From contig BCJC01000001.1 in assembly GCA_001600175.1 (NCBI GenBank), positions 1,444,065 to 1,508,064 on the forward strand: a DNA stretch of 64,000 nucleotides. The letters are read 5' to 3'. The notes under the pieces were generated by a model. That model was not told where the DNA came from and did no database searches. It was given only the letters and a program-made list of their open reading frames with translations. Numbering within the stretch: the first letter of the stretch is position 1; the number at the start of each line of letters is the position of its first letter. Positions 47,796 through 58,552 of this stretch are shown here, piece after piece. Position numbers and translations under genes: made by a program. Source of the DNA: Erythrobasidium yunnanense. Lineage: Eukaryota; Basidiomycota; Cystobasidiomycetes; Erythrobasidiales; Erythrobasidiaceae.

Positions 47796-49184
47796 TTACA
47801 TATAATGCCAAAATAACTGGCATCCTTCGTTGACGAAGCCCGCTTCTATCTGAGAGCCATCTGCCTCGCAGGTTGGCCTGACGTGGACCCGCGAATGTTC
47901 TTGCTCAAGCGGACAGAACGCTATCTCCTGAAGGGAGGAGCACTTCTTCGCAACTTCTTCCGCAAAACCCAATCGCAGCTGGGCGCCCTTCTCCGAACAG
48001 TCATACGTGAACTTGCCAGTCGAGCCTTCATCAACTTCGTAGCTCTCGATGTCCTCATTGTGATTTATAGCAAGTTGTTGGAGGGAGGGAAAGGTTGAGA
48101 ATGCGTGTCCGTACGATGAAGCTGAGTCGGGCCATTGCCAGCTTCCACAAGGCATATAGGCGCATAGAGTGAGTTGTGTGATCTTATGCGAGCTGAAGAT
48201 CGAGGAGAGACGATGGATATAGGCTGTAGTTGGTGTTTCCCAGGTGGTCAGAGCCAGCCGACGGATGTTTGGGCAGTGAGAGGCGAGAAGGCTCAGGAGA
48301 TGCAGCTGAGCGGATTCAGGTATATTCCAGAAGATGGCCAGATCTTCCAGAGGAGGTGAAGTTTGATCTCCCTGTACAATCTTGTCAGCAGGAGTGCGAA
48401 GCTCTACGGATAGAGGTCGCCTTACCTTCAGGCTCTGCTCGAAATCCTGCATGAGCACATCAATGGGTACCCAAGGGAAGATATCCAGCTTGAGCGTTCG
48501 CAGATTCTTCCACAGTGAAGGAGGCATCCTCAAGATTGTCTGACCACCTGTTCTGACATAATCGTCTTCGCGCTCTGAATCCGCATCATGCACTTCCAGG
48601 CTGAGAGCAAGCGATCGTAAGTTCGGAAAGCATGACAGATCTAGCTTGAGCTGCGAGCCAGAGTATCCAATGGATAGATCTTGTAGAAACGGCATATTTG
48701 TGGTCAAAGGCAGTTCGTACGCATAGACGTTCCGGATGTTGAGCGACTTGAACGTATTAAAGCATCGCAGGATAGCTTGTGTAGTCTTTGGCAGAGCGTA
48801 AAGGGACATGCATAGGTCGACATCCAGGTCTTGCAGCATAAGTACCCTCGCCAGTAGGCGTGAGAGCATCTCATCCATTTCGGCCGCACGTTCGGCTGCG
48901 CCGTCTTGGTCGTACTTGAGACAAGCTGTACTGATTCCCATCAATCGAACATGCTGAAGTCGAGCTCCGAGTTGTTGACTACAAAGGCTATTGCAGCGAT
49001 CCAGACTCTTTCGGCACATGAGTTTGGGGAAGTGTAGATTGAGTTTTCGCCAGATGAGAGGAGTGATGACGCTTGCTAGGGATTTGTTGACCAGACATAG
49101 ACTTTGGAGGGCCGCTTTATCATCGCCTAGCTGATCGAGGATGGCCAGGAGCGTCTCCGCTGGCAGGCTGGAGAAGGTGGGCAT
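47796..49184 (-). CDS. F-box / leucine-rich repeat protein
   Basis: F-box proteins bind Skp1 and choose targets for SCF ubiquitin ligases. The N-terminus is a clear F-box (LPAETLLAILDQLGDDKAAL, then LCLVNKSLASVITPLIWRKL). Leucine-rich segments follow, such as MLQDLDVDLCMSLYALP, NLRSLALSLEVHD and NIRRLALTTWETP. The whole region is one open frame of 462 residues. However, 48372-48425 starts with GTAAGG, ends in ACAG, has a branch-like CTGAC and is 54 nt, so it is probably an in-frame intron; spliced, the protein has 444 residues. The target is unknown. Confidence 0.85.
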   Translation of the reverse strand: MPTFSSLPAETLLAILDQLGDDKAALQSLCLVNKSLASVITPLIWRKLNLHFPKLMCRKSLDRCNSLCSQQLGARLQHVRLMGISTACLKYDQDGAAERAAEMDEMLSRLLARVLMLQDLDVDLCMSLYALPKTTQAILRCFNTFKSLNIRNVYAYELPLTTNMPFLQDLSIGYSGSQLKLDLSCFPNLRSLALSLEVHDADSEREDDYVRTGGQTILRMPPSLWKNLRTLKLDIFPWVPIDVLMQDFEQSLKVRRPLSVELRTPADKIVQGDQTSPPLEDLAIFWNIPESAQLHLLSLLASHCPNIRRLALTTWETPTTAYIHRLSSIFSSHKITQLTLCAYMPCGSWQWPDSASSYGHAFSTFPSLQQLAINHNEDIESYEVDEGSTGKFTYDCSEKGAQLRLGFAEEVAKKCSSLQEIAFCPLEQEHSRVHVRPTCEADGSQIEAGFVNEGCQLFWHYM

Positions 49185-49447
49185 GGTGCAGATAGTGTTA
49201 TGGTTGCTATATGCTCTGTCTTCGCTTGAGTTAGCTGAGCATCAGCTTGTACAGGCTCGTAGGAGCACGATATTGAGCATGAAAGGTAGTCCGCAAGCCT
49301 TTCTCGCAGCATCATCTAGTCGTCGGCATTCATCAGAGTACAGTATGCAACGTCTTTTTGTGTTGGTAGTCCGCTCTTGCGACAGATTTCTTGCTTTCTC
49401 TACTCCAGCTTTTCTTATCGTTGCTTCAACCATTTCCACTTCCAACG

Positions 49448-52400
49448 ATGTCTTTCAATGCTGATGGCTCGCAGCGTACGCGCAAACGGCGTCTTGCAGT
49501 GCTCACATCTGGCGGTGATTCAGCAGGAAGTCAGTGCAATCATCTCAAGATTACGGTCGAGTTGAGCTGAGAAAGGCCAACAGTGAATGCTGCAGTTAGC
49601 AGAGTCGTTCGTATGGGCATAACAAGGTCAATACCACATCCATACTATCCTATTCCTGCTCTACTCTCACTTCAACCTTTCCTGACCCAAAACGTGACCT
49701 TTGTTCTGATACAGGGGATGCGATGTCTTTGTCGTTCGCGAGGGCTGGCAAGGCCTGGTGAATGGCAACGAAGAGCAAGAAGTCGTAGAAGACGGCGAAG
49801 CTGCCCAAGTTCAGCAGTCCGACAAACAGCAACCTCTCGGTAACAACACGCCCTTAGCAGGCACCTCAACAAACGGTAGAAAGAGGAAGGACTCGACTGG
49901 TCAAGGCTTCGTAGCTACATATGGTGATGGAGAACTACTGAGAGAAGGGGAGAGCGAAGCAGAGTTCAAGGGGAGATATATCATCAGAGTAGGATGGGAT
50001 GATGTGAGGGGTTTCGTCAGTGAGGGAGGAACTCTGATTGGAACAGCGAGATGTGCTGCTTTCAGAGAGATCGAAGGAAGGAGGAAAGCCGTGCACAACC
50101 TCATCAAACATGGAATAGACGCTCTAGTCGTCTGCGGTGGAGACGGAAGTCTGACCGGTGCAGACAGGCTCAGATCAGAATGGCCTGAACATCTGGACGC
50201 CTTACTTAAGGAGGGTCAGTCATACGCATCCCTTCTCCAGCAATGTCCATGCCTAACCATTCTTATCGCACGCAGGCAAAATCTCCCAAGAATTGGCAGA
50301 CAGACACAAGCATCTCAACATCGTCGGTCTTGTAGGAAGCATCGACAACGATCTAGCAGGAACAGATCTCACTATCGGAGCTGCAACTGCTCTGCATCGA
50401 ATTTGCGAAGCCGTCGATAGCATTTCCTCAACTGCTTCTTCGCATTCGAGAGCATTCGTTATCGAGGTCATGGGTAGGCATTGTGGTTGGCTTGCCGTTA
50501 TGGCTGCTATCGCGTAAGCTTCGCCATTGTTGGCGCAGAAAGCTGTCTGATCTGCTTGTCTCATTAGTACTGGCGCCGACCACATCTTCATCCCCGAACG
50601 CCCGCCCAAAGTGGATGACTGGAAGACGCAGATGTGCGACATTCTGAAAGAGCACCGCACAATGGGCAAGCGCAAGAGTATCGTCATTGTAGCTGAAGGC
50701 GCTCTCGACAAGGAGCTTCGACCCATCACCGCGGATGGAATCAAGGATGTCCTGACTGAACGCCTAGGACTAGACACGCGAGTGACAACCTTAGGTCACA
50801 CACAACGAGGTGGAAAGCCATGTGCCTACGACCGGATCCTAGCTTCCTTACAAGGCTGCGAAGCCGTCGAGACACTTTTATCCGCAACTCCCGAAACGCC
50901 CTCCTATATCATCGGTCTATCAGAAAATGCCATAACGAGAATAAACATGATGGAAGCTGTTGCGCGAACAAAAGAAGTCGCTGCAAGGATCGAGAGACAG
51001 GACTTCGAAGGCGCTGTCAAGCTGAGAGATCCGGAGTTCGATGAATGCCTCTCAGCGTTCTATGCTACGACAAGAGTCGATGATAGATATAAGCTGCCAA
51101 AGGAGAAGTGGCTCAGAGTCGGTATCGTGCAGTGGGTCTAGCCTGGCCTTGGAAAGTAGCTGGAACCATCGCTGACAATCATTTCCTTTATTTTTATAGT
51201 GTCGGCGCACCTGCTGGAGGAATGAACACTGCTACACGCACCGCTGCGCGCTACTGTCTTTCTCGCGGACACACACCTCTAGCAATCTATAACGGCTGGC
51301 CCGGTCTTCTCGAAGATAACGTCAGCGAGTTGAGCTGGCTTCGCGTTGATCAATGGACTACACGCGGCGGTTCTGAACTCGGGACAAATCGCAAACAACC
51401 CGAGATCGATCTAGAAGGCATCGCATGGAAGCTTGAAGAACATCGTATTGATGCATTGATGATCATTGGTGGATACGAAGCGTTCACATCTCTCATAACA
51501 TTGGAGAAAGGAAGAGAAAGCTATCGCAAATTGAGGATTCCCATGATCCATCTGCCGGCTACCATCTCGAACAATGTGCCTGTCACAGACTGGAGTCTAG
51601 GAAGCGACACGAGTATCAACGTACTTGTCGAAGCCTGTGATGCTATCAAACAAAGTGCATCAGCTAGTCGGAACCGTGTCTTCTTGATCGAGACGCAGGG
51701 TGGAGAATGTGGGTATATAGCGGTAGTAGGCGCTTTAGCTACAGGTGCGGTCATCGTTTATTCTCCAGAGACGGGAATCAACCTTTCGATGCTGGAAAGC
51801 GATGTCGACTGGCTCAAGAAACGCTACCAGGCAGATGTTAGAGGGAAATCCGAAGGACGACTGATCATCCGAAGTGAGAAAGCCTCGACATGCTACACTA
51901 CGGAAGTAGTCACGAAGATCTTGTCGGAGGAAGGAAACAAGACTTTCGATGCACGCTCTGTGCAGCTAGGCCACACATTACAAGGCGGCACTCCGTCTCC
52001 TCGGGACAGAACACGTGCAGCGAGATTGGCTGTACGATGTATCTCTTTCCTGGAAGAACATGCAGTTCCTGGAAAAGTACCCGCGAAAAGGCTAGATGGA
52101 GAAAGTGGACCAGAAACTATTGGACATATCGTACTAACTGGTGCGAGCGTCAAGATTGTAGGATTGAAAGACATGATAGCTGGCGCAGACCTTAAGAAGA
52201 GAAGACCCAAAAACCCTTGGTGGCTGCCCCTGAAGGGTGAGCTGCAATGCCTTCTTCCTGCTTGAAGCAACTTATTGACGATGCTGTAATAATTTCCCGC
52301 AGGCATGGTCGAGCTGATGAGCGGCAAACGGGCATTCACTCATGTAAGTTTCCTTTGGTCCGAGGCGTGGCAGCAGGAGCAGCACAGGCAGTATCAGCAG

Positions 52401-52589
52401 CATCAGCAGCGGGCGAAGCTCTGAATCTGAGCTTTTCTTTCGGTCTTCTGTGCTGTGCATGCTCTTGTCCGCCTTAACCCGACTAAGCTGACATTTTCTT
52501 TCCGTTCTGTCTTTGTTCAGGTACCGCCTCAGAAGTCTGGAATCATACCACAAATGAAGCCAGAGGCTGTGAATGACCTCTCGGACTAG
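49448..52589 (+). CDS. PFK1: ATP-dependent 6-phosphofructokinase
   Basis: The enzyme phosphorylates fructose 6-phosphate, the committed step of glycolysis, in the cytosol. Exons 49448-49529, 49584-49626, 49715-50214, 50276-50513, 50568-51131, 51200-52236, 52303-52343 and 52521-52589 join in phase to 857 residues. The two halves are the usual eukaryotic duplication. The N-half has [41 protein letters not shown] with the catalytic Asp, and MGRHCGWLA. The C-half has [29 protein letters not shown] and [16 protein letters not shown], and serves as the regulatory half. There is an insert of about 60 low-complexity residues between GWQGLVNG and [10 protein letters not shown]. The long N-terminal extension of yeast Pfk1/2 is absent. 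Confidence 0.96.
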
Positions 52590-53359
52590 GAAGAAGAAGT
52601 AAAAGCTGCTGTGCTCGGCTCCCATTTCAACAGGGCTTGTCAGAGACCGGAGATAGCGGATCGATCGAGAAATATGGGAAGGGACAAGGGATGGACTGGA
52701 TCAGTGCTAATAGAGTGTACAACTAGACAGTCATCAGTAAGCACAAATATAATCGTTCTTTATGCGGCGATAAGACGGGATTTTCAGCTCGATTTGCCTG
52801 GGATGGCAGTGCTGGACAGCGCTGGGCTGTCTGGAGTAGTTCAAGCTTGCGTAGACGGTATTCCGAGCCAGTGAGTACGCTTTCTGAGAAATACAACGCG
52901 CTTTTTCTTGGTTTCTTCTCTCTGAGACATCAGGCTGTGCCGGAGTTCCTGTTCCTGTCCTGAGAGAAGCAGCCGAAAGCACAGCAGGATGGCGACAGAG
53001 AGCACTGAAGCGATGCGATAGGGAAGCAAAGCAAAGCAAAGCAGAGCATAGCACGTTCAGTCAGTCCAATTGTTGCTTGACGTGGCGCGGCGCGGTGATC
53101 GGGACCTCAAGCATTCCTCAGCGCCAAACTGAAATGCCGCTCCGTTGTTATCCCAACCGCCTCATCAGCCTCTCTTCTTCTTCCTTCTTCCTCACGACCA
53201 AACAATCTGACAGCTCGCACTTAGGCAGCACTCAGTCAAGCCAGGAACGCACCCACAGCTTCACAGCAGCGCATACATCTGTCGTCGTTCAGTCAGTCTG
53301 GATCAACAATGAACAGCCATCGAAGTCAGATCTGACAAGTTATCGACATTTCTGCAGCC
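52590..53359. promoter_or_regulatory. Long upstream region of the GPI-protein gene
   Basis: About 770 bases lie between phosphofructokinase and a cell-surface protein gene. A gcaaa repeat occurs at 53026-53040, followed by GC-rich and then strongly C/T-rich sequence before the ATG. The large size fits a well-regulated promoter. I see no coding frame I trust. Confidence 0.45.
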
Positions 53360-54226
53360 ATGAAGACCTTCTCAGTCTCTGCCGCACTTCTCTCTGCCAT
53401 CTCTGCAGCTTACGCTCAGTCGCAGCTCGTGAGTGGCCGCAGCCTATTCCTTTTGAGCGAACGACGCGTCGCCGAAGCTTATTCAAACCTGACTGACGCG
53501 TGTTTTCTTCTGTGTGCAGACCATCATGTAGGCAGCATCGAAGAACACCACAAGAAGCACTTGTTCAACCAACTGATGCGCGTTCACGCAGCTCCCCACC
53601 CGCCGTAGTCCAGTGCCAGCCGGTTCTGTTGAGCTGGAACGGTGGTCAAGCTCCTTACTACATCAGCGTCATCCCAGTGAGCAGAACACCATACATGATA
53701 TCTCGTTGCACTTACTTACGCGTCTGATCAGGGCGGCCAAGCTTCCGCAGCAGCTCTGCAGAGCTTCCCTACCCAGTCTGGAAACTCGCTCACTTGGGTC
53801 GCAAACCTCGCTTCTGGCCAGGACATCACGTTCAAGATTGTAGACAGCACCGGAGACACCAACTACTCTTCGCAGATCCCCATCCAGGCTGGAAGCTCTA
53901 CTAGCTGCGCGTCTAGCGTCTCTGGCGGTTCATCCGCTGCTGCTGCACCTGCTTCTTCCTCTTCGTCCGCTGCTGGATCAGCTTCCTCATCTAGAGCTCC
54001 TCTCTCAAGTAGCAGCACGATGGCCACCACCACCAGAGCCAGCTCCTCGTCAGCTGCCTCTTCTTCCTCCCCATCTTCAGCTCCTGCATCATCGACCACT
54101 GCTATTCAGGCCGCTGGCAACGCTGCTTCTTCCTCTGCCCCAGCACCCACCGGTGCCGCCTCAAAGGTCGGTGCTAGCCTTGCCGGTGTAGCTGGTCTTG
54201 CAGGTCTTGTCGCTTTCCTCGCTTAA
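53360..54226 (+). CDS. Ser/Thr-rich GPI-anchored cell-surface protein
   Basis: This belongs to the fungal Ser-Thr-rich GPI-anchored (Kre9/Knh1 N-domain-like) secreted proteins. It has a signal peptide (MKTFSVSAALLSAISAAYAQ) and a compact domain with VVQCQPVLLSWNGGQAPYYI, then SGNSLTWVANLASGQDITFK and STGDTNYSSQIPI. A Ser/Ala-rich stalk follows, then a hydrophobic GPI signal (GASLAGVAGLAGLVAFLA). Exons are 53360-53428, an 8-nt microexon 53520-53527, 53592-53676 and 53732-54226, giving 218 residues. The microexon is needed to keep the frame and supplies TI(I) of the family's TI-x-SP-x-VVQC start. It probably sits in the cell wall or on the membrane. Confidence 0.88.
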
Positions 54227-54636
54227 GCGGATTCTGGACACTACCCCCTCATTCTCGGTCTCATACATATAACACATACTCATTAATCACACTCTCTCAT
54301 AGTTCAGTCTCCCCATAGATCACCTTCTCTTGATGTTTCTTCTACTACGACTTCTTTTGTTTTCGACGGGCTCGGGGGTGAAAGGACAAGGACTCAAGGA
54401 ACAGCTCAGAAGGACGAGGCTCTTTCTCCTTACTACATACATACTACACACATTTAGCTATCTAGCTGCCCTACTCTATCATGCTTTACCTATGCTCGCG
54501 GTTATGACTGTCTACGAACTGTCCTTACTATCACGATTAGCTATGATTCAGTCTGTCAATCTATGATCTTCTACTTCTAAACTTCTGTCCCGCTCTGTTG
54601 GTTGCCCTTTGACCTTAACAGGCTGTTTGCTGCCTG
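54227..54636. other. Intergenic region, same-strand genes
   Basis: It is pyrimidine-rich and holds the 3' end of the GPI-protein gene and the promoter of the next gene. A short hydrophobic frame at 54330-54566 looks like chance. Confidence 0.4.
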
Positions 54637-56705
54637 ATGACGCCTGGTACATATGGCGCTGTCGACATCAGTTCTTCGAGCAGCAGCAATGGTGCAGCGA
54701 CAGCATCGACATCGCAGAATCATAACAATCATTTAGGCAGTACAACGAACGCAGCTGCTGCGCGACTCCGACGAGCCTCACGAGCCTCAAGCATTCGAAC
54801 AGCAGGGACAGGGATCATCCTCGTCAGCCATTCGCAGCCAGACGAGCTCACTCGCTTGTTGAACGACTCGTACTTCTATATCCCCACTTCTTCCGCTTTG
54901 CAAATTACAGACTTGTCAGTCCAGCCTGTCCTCCTCGACACGCCTTCGCACAAAGAACCTCTAGACAGCTTCAGGAGATGTGTGCTGTTGAGTTTGGATA
55001 ATCTGAGAGGTCTGCTACTGGCGCTACATGCGGATGAGAACATACAGCTCTTTTTGAGAGCGGATAGGGAGAATGACGAGAATTGGTACTCGAAACAAAC
55101 AAGATGGACAGAGTCGCCGCTGTATGCGCTTAGATTACTGGCAGTAAGTCTTTCATCCAGACTTACTTACCTCCCATTATCTGACATGACCATTTAGAAT
55201 CCGGCAGCTCCAGGTAGCCTTCTGTCCATCGTTACATGCACTGGCCTGTGCTAACCTAACCTCTATGTCAACAGGTCTTATGTTACTTGGCGGGATAGGA
55301 GTGGTGCTCTTTCAGCAGTCCCGTCTTCAACTAGGCTGGAGTCGCTGGAAACTGCTCTGGCACTTCGCAACGCGAGCAGGGACGCTTATGGTACATCACA
55401 AGCCGCTTCTCTGTATACTCAAGCTAATCTCAAGTACCCCGCAGATCGTGAATCTCCTCCTGACTATCGATTTTACGCTCCGCGAAGATGGCCCTACTGT
55501 GGTCGAGAATCTCCTGCTCTTTTCATTCGGAGTCAATCTCTTCCTTCTAGGAAGTATATCAATAGGTCTACATACTTTCGAGCGGTATATCACCTCAATA
55601 TATCTAGCCAAACACGAGAACGACTCCGTGATAGGCTCCGACATCGATGATCCCGAAGGAACACTTCTCGAAACATCACCCACATTGAAGGCGGAATCAA
55701 TAGCGCATCATATAGGCAACGCAGCTGTCCTGCTACTGTCGGGGCTGCTGCTGATGGTCAATATGCTGGTCGTTCCGAATTACGGGACGACCTATAGCGA
55801 TAAAAGCGATTGGTTCTGGTTCTGGATCATGCCGAACCCAGCGACGAGTCCTGGAGGGATCCAAGAAGGAGATGTCGTCTATCATAGATTGTTATCGCAG
55901 TATCCGCCGCTCAAGTAGGTTGACCTTGTCTCAACGTGAGTGCAAATGCTAATGTACTCGCGCTCAGCTGGCTACCTTTCGGCCTGCTGTAAGCATCTTG
56001 CTATACTTATGCGAACCTGCTGACACCAGTCCGTAGGGGCATTCTATATGCACGCTTCCTGACGCGGCGGCATCGCGGCCGCTTCGCACTACATAGCATC
56101 AACCTCGCTCTCTTCCTCCTCTTCACAACCTTCTTTATCCTAACTCGCGTCCTGCAAATCGGGAATCTGTCATCTGCCCTCCTTCCAGCTCATCCTAGGC
56201 ACCCTAATAACCCATATTTCGAATCTTGGCAGGCTTTCCTGTACACGATCAAGTTTCCGCCAGACCTTGCGTACACAAGTCTGTCGCTGGGCGCTATTGC
56301 AATACTATTCGTACTTCTTACGAGCTTGAAGACAAGCTGGAGGGAAGCACTTCCCGTGCTGCAATTTGGAAGAGCTCCGATCTTCTTCTACGCTGCAAAT
56401 GTGAGCTACACTCCTCTGCTGCCTTGTGCCCTACAAGCTGACTTTAAACTCCCAGCTCCTTGTCTTCCGCTTCGTCGCCAATGTCGTTCTCACCTTCTTT
56501 GGCCTGCCTTCAAGACTAGAGTTCGGACCCGCGCTATGCTGCTACTTCGGAACACTCGTCATCACGTGGTTCTTATGCCGCGCGTTCTTGACGTTCAAGG
56601 ATGCTAGAAGCTCGCCAGACTCAGTGAGTACCCTATCATATATGCAGGGATAATGATGGCAAGCTGAATGTGTGATTTCTATGATAGTTCTGGAGATTCT
56701 TCTGA
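54637..56705 (+). CDS. DUF1624-like multi-pass membrane protein
   Basis: Exons 54637-55143, 55198-55213, 55275-55914, 55968-55988, 56037-56400, 56456-56623 and 56688-56705 join in phase to 577 residues. Two exons are only 16 and 21 nt. After about 100 polar residues come many hydrophobic segments. The C-terminal part resembles the DUF1624 / heparan-acetyltransferase-like fold: KFPPDLAYTSLSLGAIAILF, then VLQFGRAPIFFYAANLLVFR. Members are membrane acyltransferase-like proteins, so acyl transfer is possible but not shown here. The last exon encodes only six residues. The family call is moderate; the membrane topology is clear. Confidence 0.72.
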
Positions 56706-57019
56706 AGATACTCTGGGAGACGAACCCTGGCATAAGTCTTGGTTCCGGCAAGATGGCGATAATGTTGTTGTCACCAGGATACAGAGAGTGTCTGCAAACG
56801 AGGCTACCGCGTTGCCCTCTCCAAGCTATCGAACAAAGGCTAAAGGACAGACAGAGGGAATAACATATCCCTTTCATGCTAACCTCCCTTGATACCATCG
56901 GACACGCAGTCCCATGCACACATCCCAGCTCTCCCTGAGCTTTGTTCCAGACAACTCAGCAAGTCTCAAGTGACAAAAGTCTACACGCACGATATACAGT
57001 CCATTTCAGTGCAAGCGGA
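56706..57019. other. Intergenic stretch
   Basis: It lies between the membrane-protein gene and the first small gene of the 57-61 kb cluster. No convincing gene or motif is seen. Confidence 0.35.
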
Positions 57020-57493
57020 ATGTCGAAGCGATCGCCGTCGTCTCCCGAGTCCTCCAGCAGAGGCAGACTCCGCTCTCCAAGCGTACCGACAGCTGCAACT
57101 CCTCCTGTCCGAAGTAGGCTCCAGATCCAGCAGGATCTCAAGTCTGTACCGCAATGGCTGGCTCCGTTCAAGTGCATATTAGCAAGGTTCGCTGTCTGTG
57201 GCACGCAGGTCATTATCTTGCTCAATGATGCAGAGTGTACGGAGCTCAGGATCCCTGAATTCGATCACTATGCTTGTTTTGAAGCATGTCGCCTCGCATT
57301 AAAACAGCGAGTACTCCAAGATCAAAAGTCTTACAAAGCAAGTCTGAAGCTTTTGGACAAACTCCCCCAAATGCGCAGCGGCGAGGAAGTCGTAGGCTGG
57401 CTTAGTAGCGAGGACTGCGTCTTACCTCATGCCGACGGTACTCTTTGGCAGCCTTTCGACAGATCGTGCCCACCGATCTTGATTAAGAAGTGA
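57020..57493 (+). CDS. Small protein of unknown function, cluster gene A
   Basis: One open frame encodes 157 residues from ATG 57020. A Ser/Arg/Pro-rich leader of about 30 residues is followed by a region that looks folded: LKSVPQWLAPFKCILARFAV, then QVIILLNDAECTELRIPEFD and ACFEACRLALKQRVLQDQKS, ending GWLSSEDCVLPHADGTLW. I do not recognise it, and it does not clearly share the 'AAC..YA' core of the next three genes. A further coding-like frame lies at 57516-57821 but cannot be spliced on in phase. Confidence 0.45.
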   Translation: MSKRSPSSPESSSRGRLRSPSVPTAATPPVRSRLQIQQDLKSVPQWLAPFKCILARFAVCGTQVIILLNDAECTELRIPEFDHYACFEACRLALKQRVLQDQKSYKASLKLLDKLPQMRSGEEVVGWLSSEDCVLPHADGTLWQPFDRSCPPILIKK

Positions 57494-57842
57494 AGTACGA
57501 TGCGGTTCTTAGGGGGTGTACCAGGAGTGGCACTTACGCCGTTTTAAAGAGCGGCAAGCTGGCCACCACGAGCAAGCAAGGCTAGCAGACCTTGGCGATG
57601 TTGAACAGACTACCAGTAGCATAGCACAACTCAAGGAGCATGTCCGGACCCTTTTGCCTGTCGGTCATGACAGTGAGGCAATGATCCGATTCGTCCAAGA
57701 GCCGGTGCCGAAAGAGCATGAAAGGATTCCAAAATACTTAAAAGCGCTCTCGGTTCGCTTCTGTCGCTTTCCTCCTTGTTTTACAACACAGTCAGACAAC
57801 TCGAAGACTACAGCAAAGTAACAGGTTTACATCGGCACAAAC
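57494..57842. other. Region with an orphan reading frame and a duplicated leader
   Basis: A frame without ATG (57516-57821) has coding flavour (LADLGDVEQTTSSIAQLKEH). Its end, about 57744-57840, resembles the sequence at about 59464-59562, just before the next paralog, with a shared core ctacagcaaagtaac. It therefore seems to be a duplicated 5' flank. Confidence 0.4.
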
Positions 57843-58552
57843 ATGTCTCAAAGCAACATAAACCCCCGAAACGTAAGACCTCCAATGCAGCGACGTAGCA
57901 TCACCGGCGATAGCAGCGTCTAGGAAGGCAATACCAGACGACTCCCCCTGTCAAAGTCCAGCGTCACTGGTATAGGAGCGTGCGTAGTAGACCCTCAACA
58001 AGCACCTTCCCCCTCGATCGATCGGCACGAACGCAACGGCTCCATTACCGCTGCTCGACCAGGTCCGCCTTCCAAGCAGCCCTCCTTCTCTGGTTCAGCA
58101 ACGGCTCGACCAGATCTCGACGCCCTTCCCTGAGGACAAGAACCTCGTCGTACTCACAAACAGTGGAAACTGCTCTAGCAGGCCTCGCATATTTACAGTC
58201 TGACCAAGAGTACATGTGGACCCCTGCGCACGGCCAGGCTTTGACAATGATAAGCCCAGCGGACGACGGCATGACTCTCCTCGCTCGCTGGGATAGAGAC
58301 CCTCTTTACCTCAACGTGCCCTACGAGACGGTCAAAGCAGCCTGCAACATTGGTACTGCTGGCGAATGGAAGTGTGCCATCACTGTGCCAAGGCAAGGAG
58401 ACTTGCCAGCCTCCGTGCCAGAGCGATGCTCCTTGAAGAGATTGCCGTCCGGTTACCAGGCAAACTTCCAGGCCGATATTCCAGGGATGGTGGATCGAAG
58501 CTCTCGACTAGTGAATCGGTCAAGTCGTCCGAAGCTATGGAGGTTCTTCTAG
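57843..58552 (+). CDS. Small paralog-family protein, member 2
   Basis: The C-terminal part (58214-58552) reads HGQALTMISPADDGMTLLAR, then YLNVPYETVKAACNI, AGEWKCAITVP and LKRLPSGYQANFQA. It matches member 3 block by block (ITPARDGKTLL, INVDYDTIVAACKL, PGEWKYAM, LRKLPSGWQVAFKA). A 5' part from ATG 57843 uses a 51-nt intron (57873-57923) and reads through PPSKQPSFSG, like PPSQQPSISG of member 3. The two parts are in different frames and a stop lies at 58131. Either an intron near 58090-58190 is missed or this copy is damaged. If damaged, the ATG at 58214 would still give 112 residues. Confidence 0.5.

Noticed and set aside
51108-52265. Phosphofructokinase as two separate genes
   Set aside because: The two halves join through an intron at 51132-51199 with matching phase and give the usual fused two-domain enzyme.
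53026-53040. A gcaaa repeat, considered as a regulatory array
   Set aside because: Only three perfect copies; too short to support more than chance.
57516-57821. An orphan frame, considered as a second exon of the 57.0 kb gene
   Set aside because: No donor and acceptor pair joins it in phase at a normal intron length, and it has no ATG.
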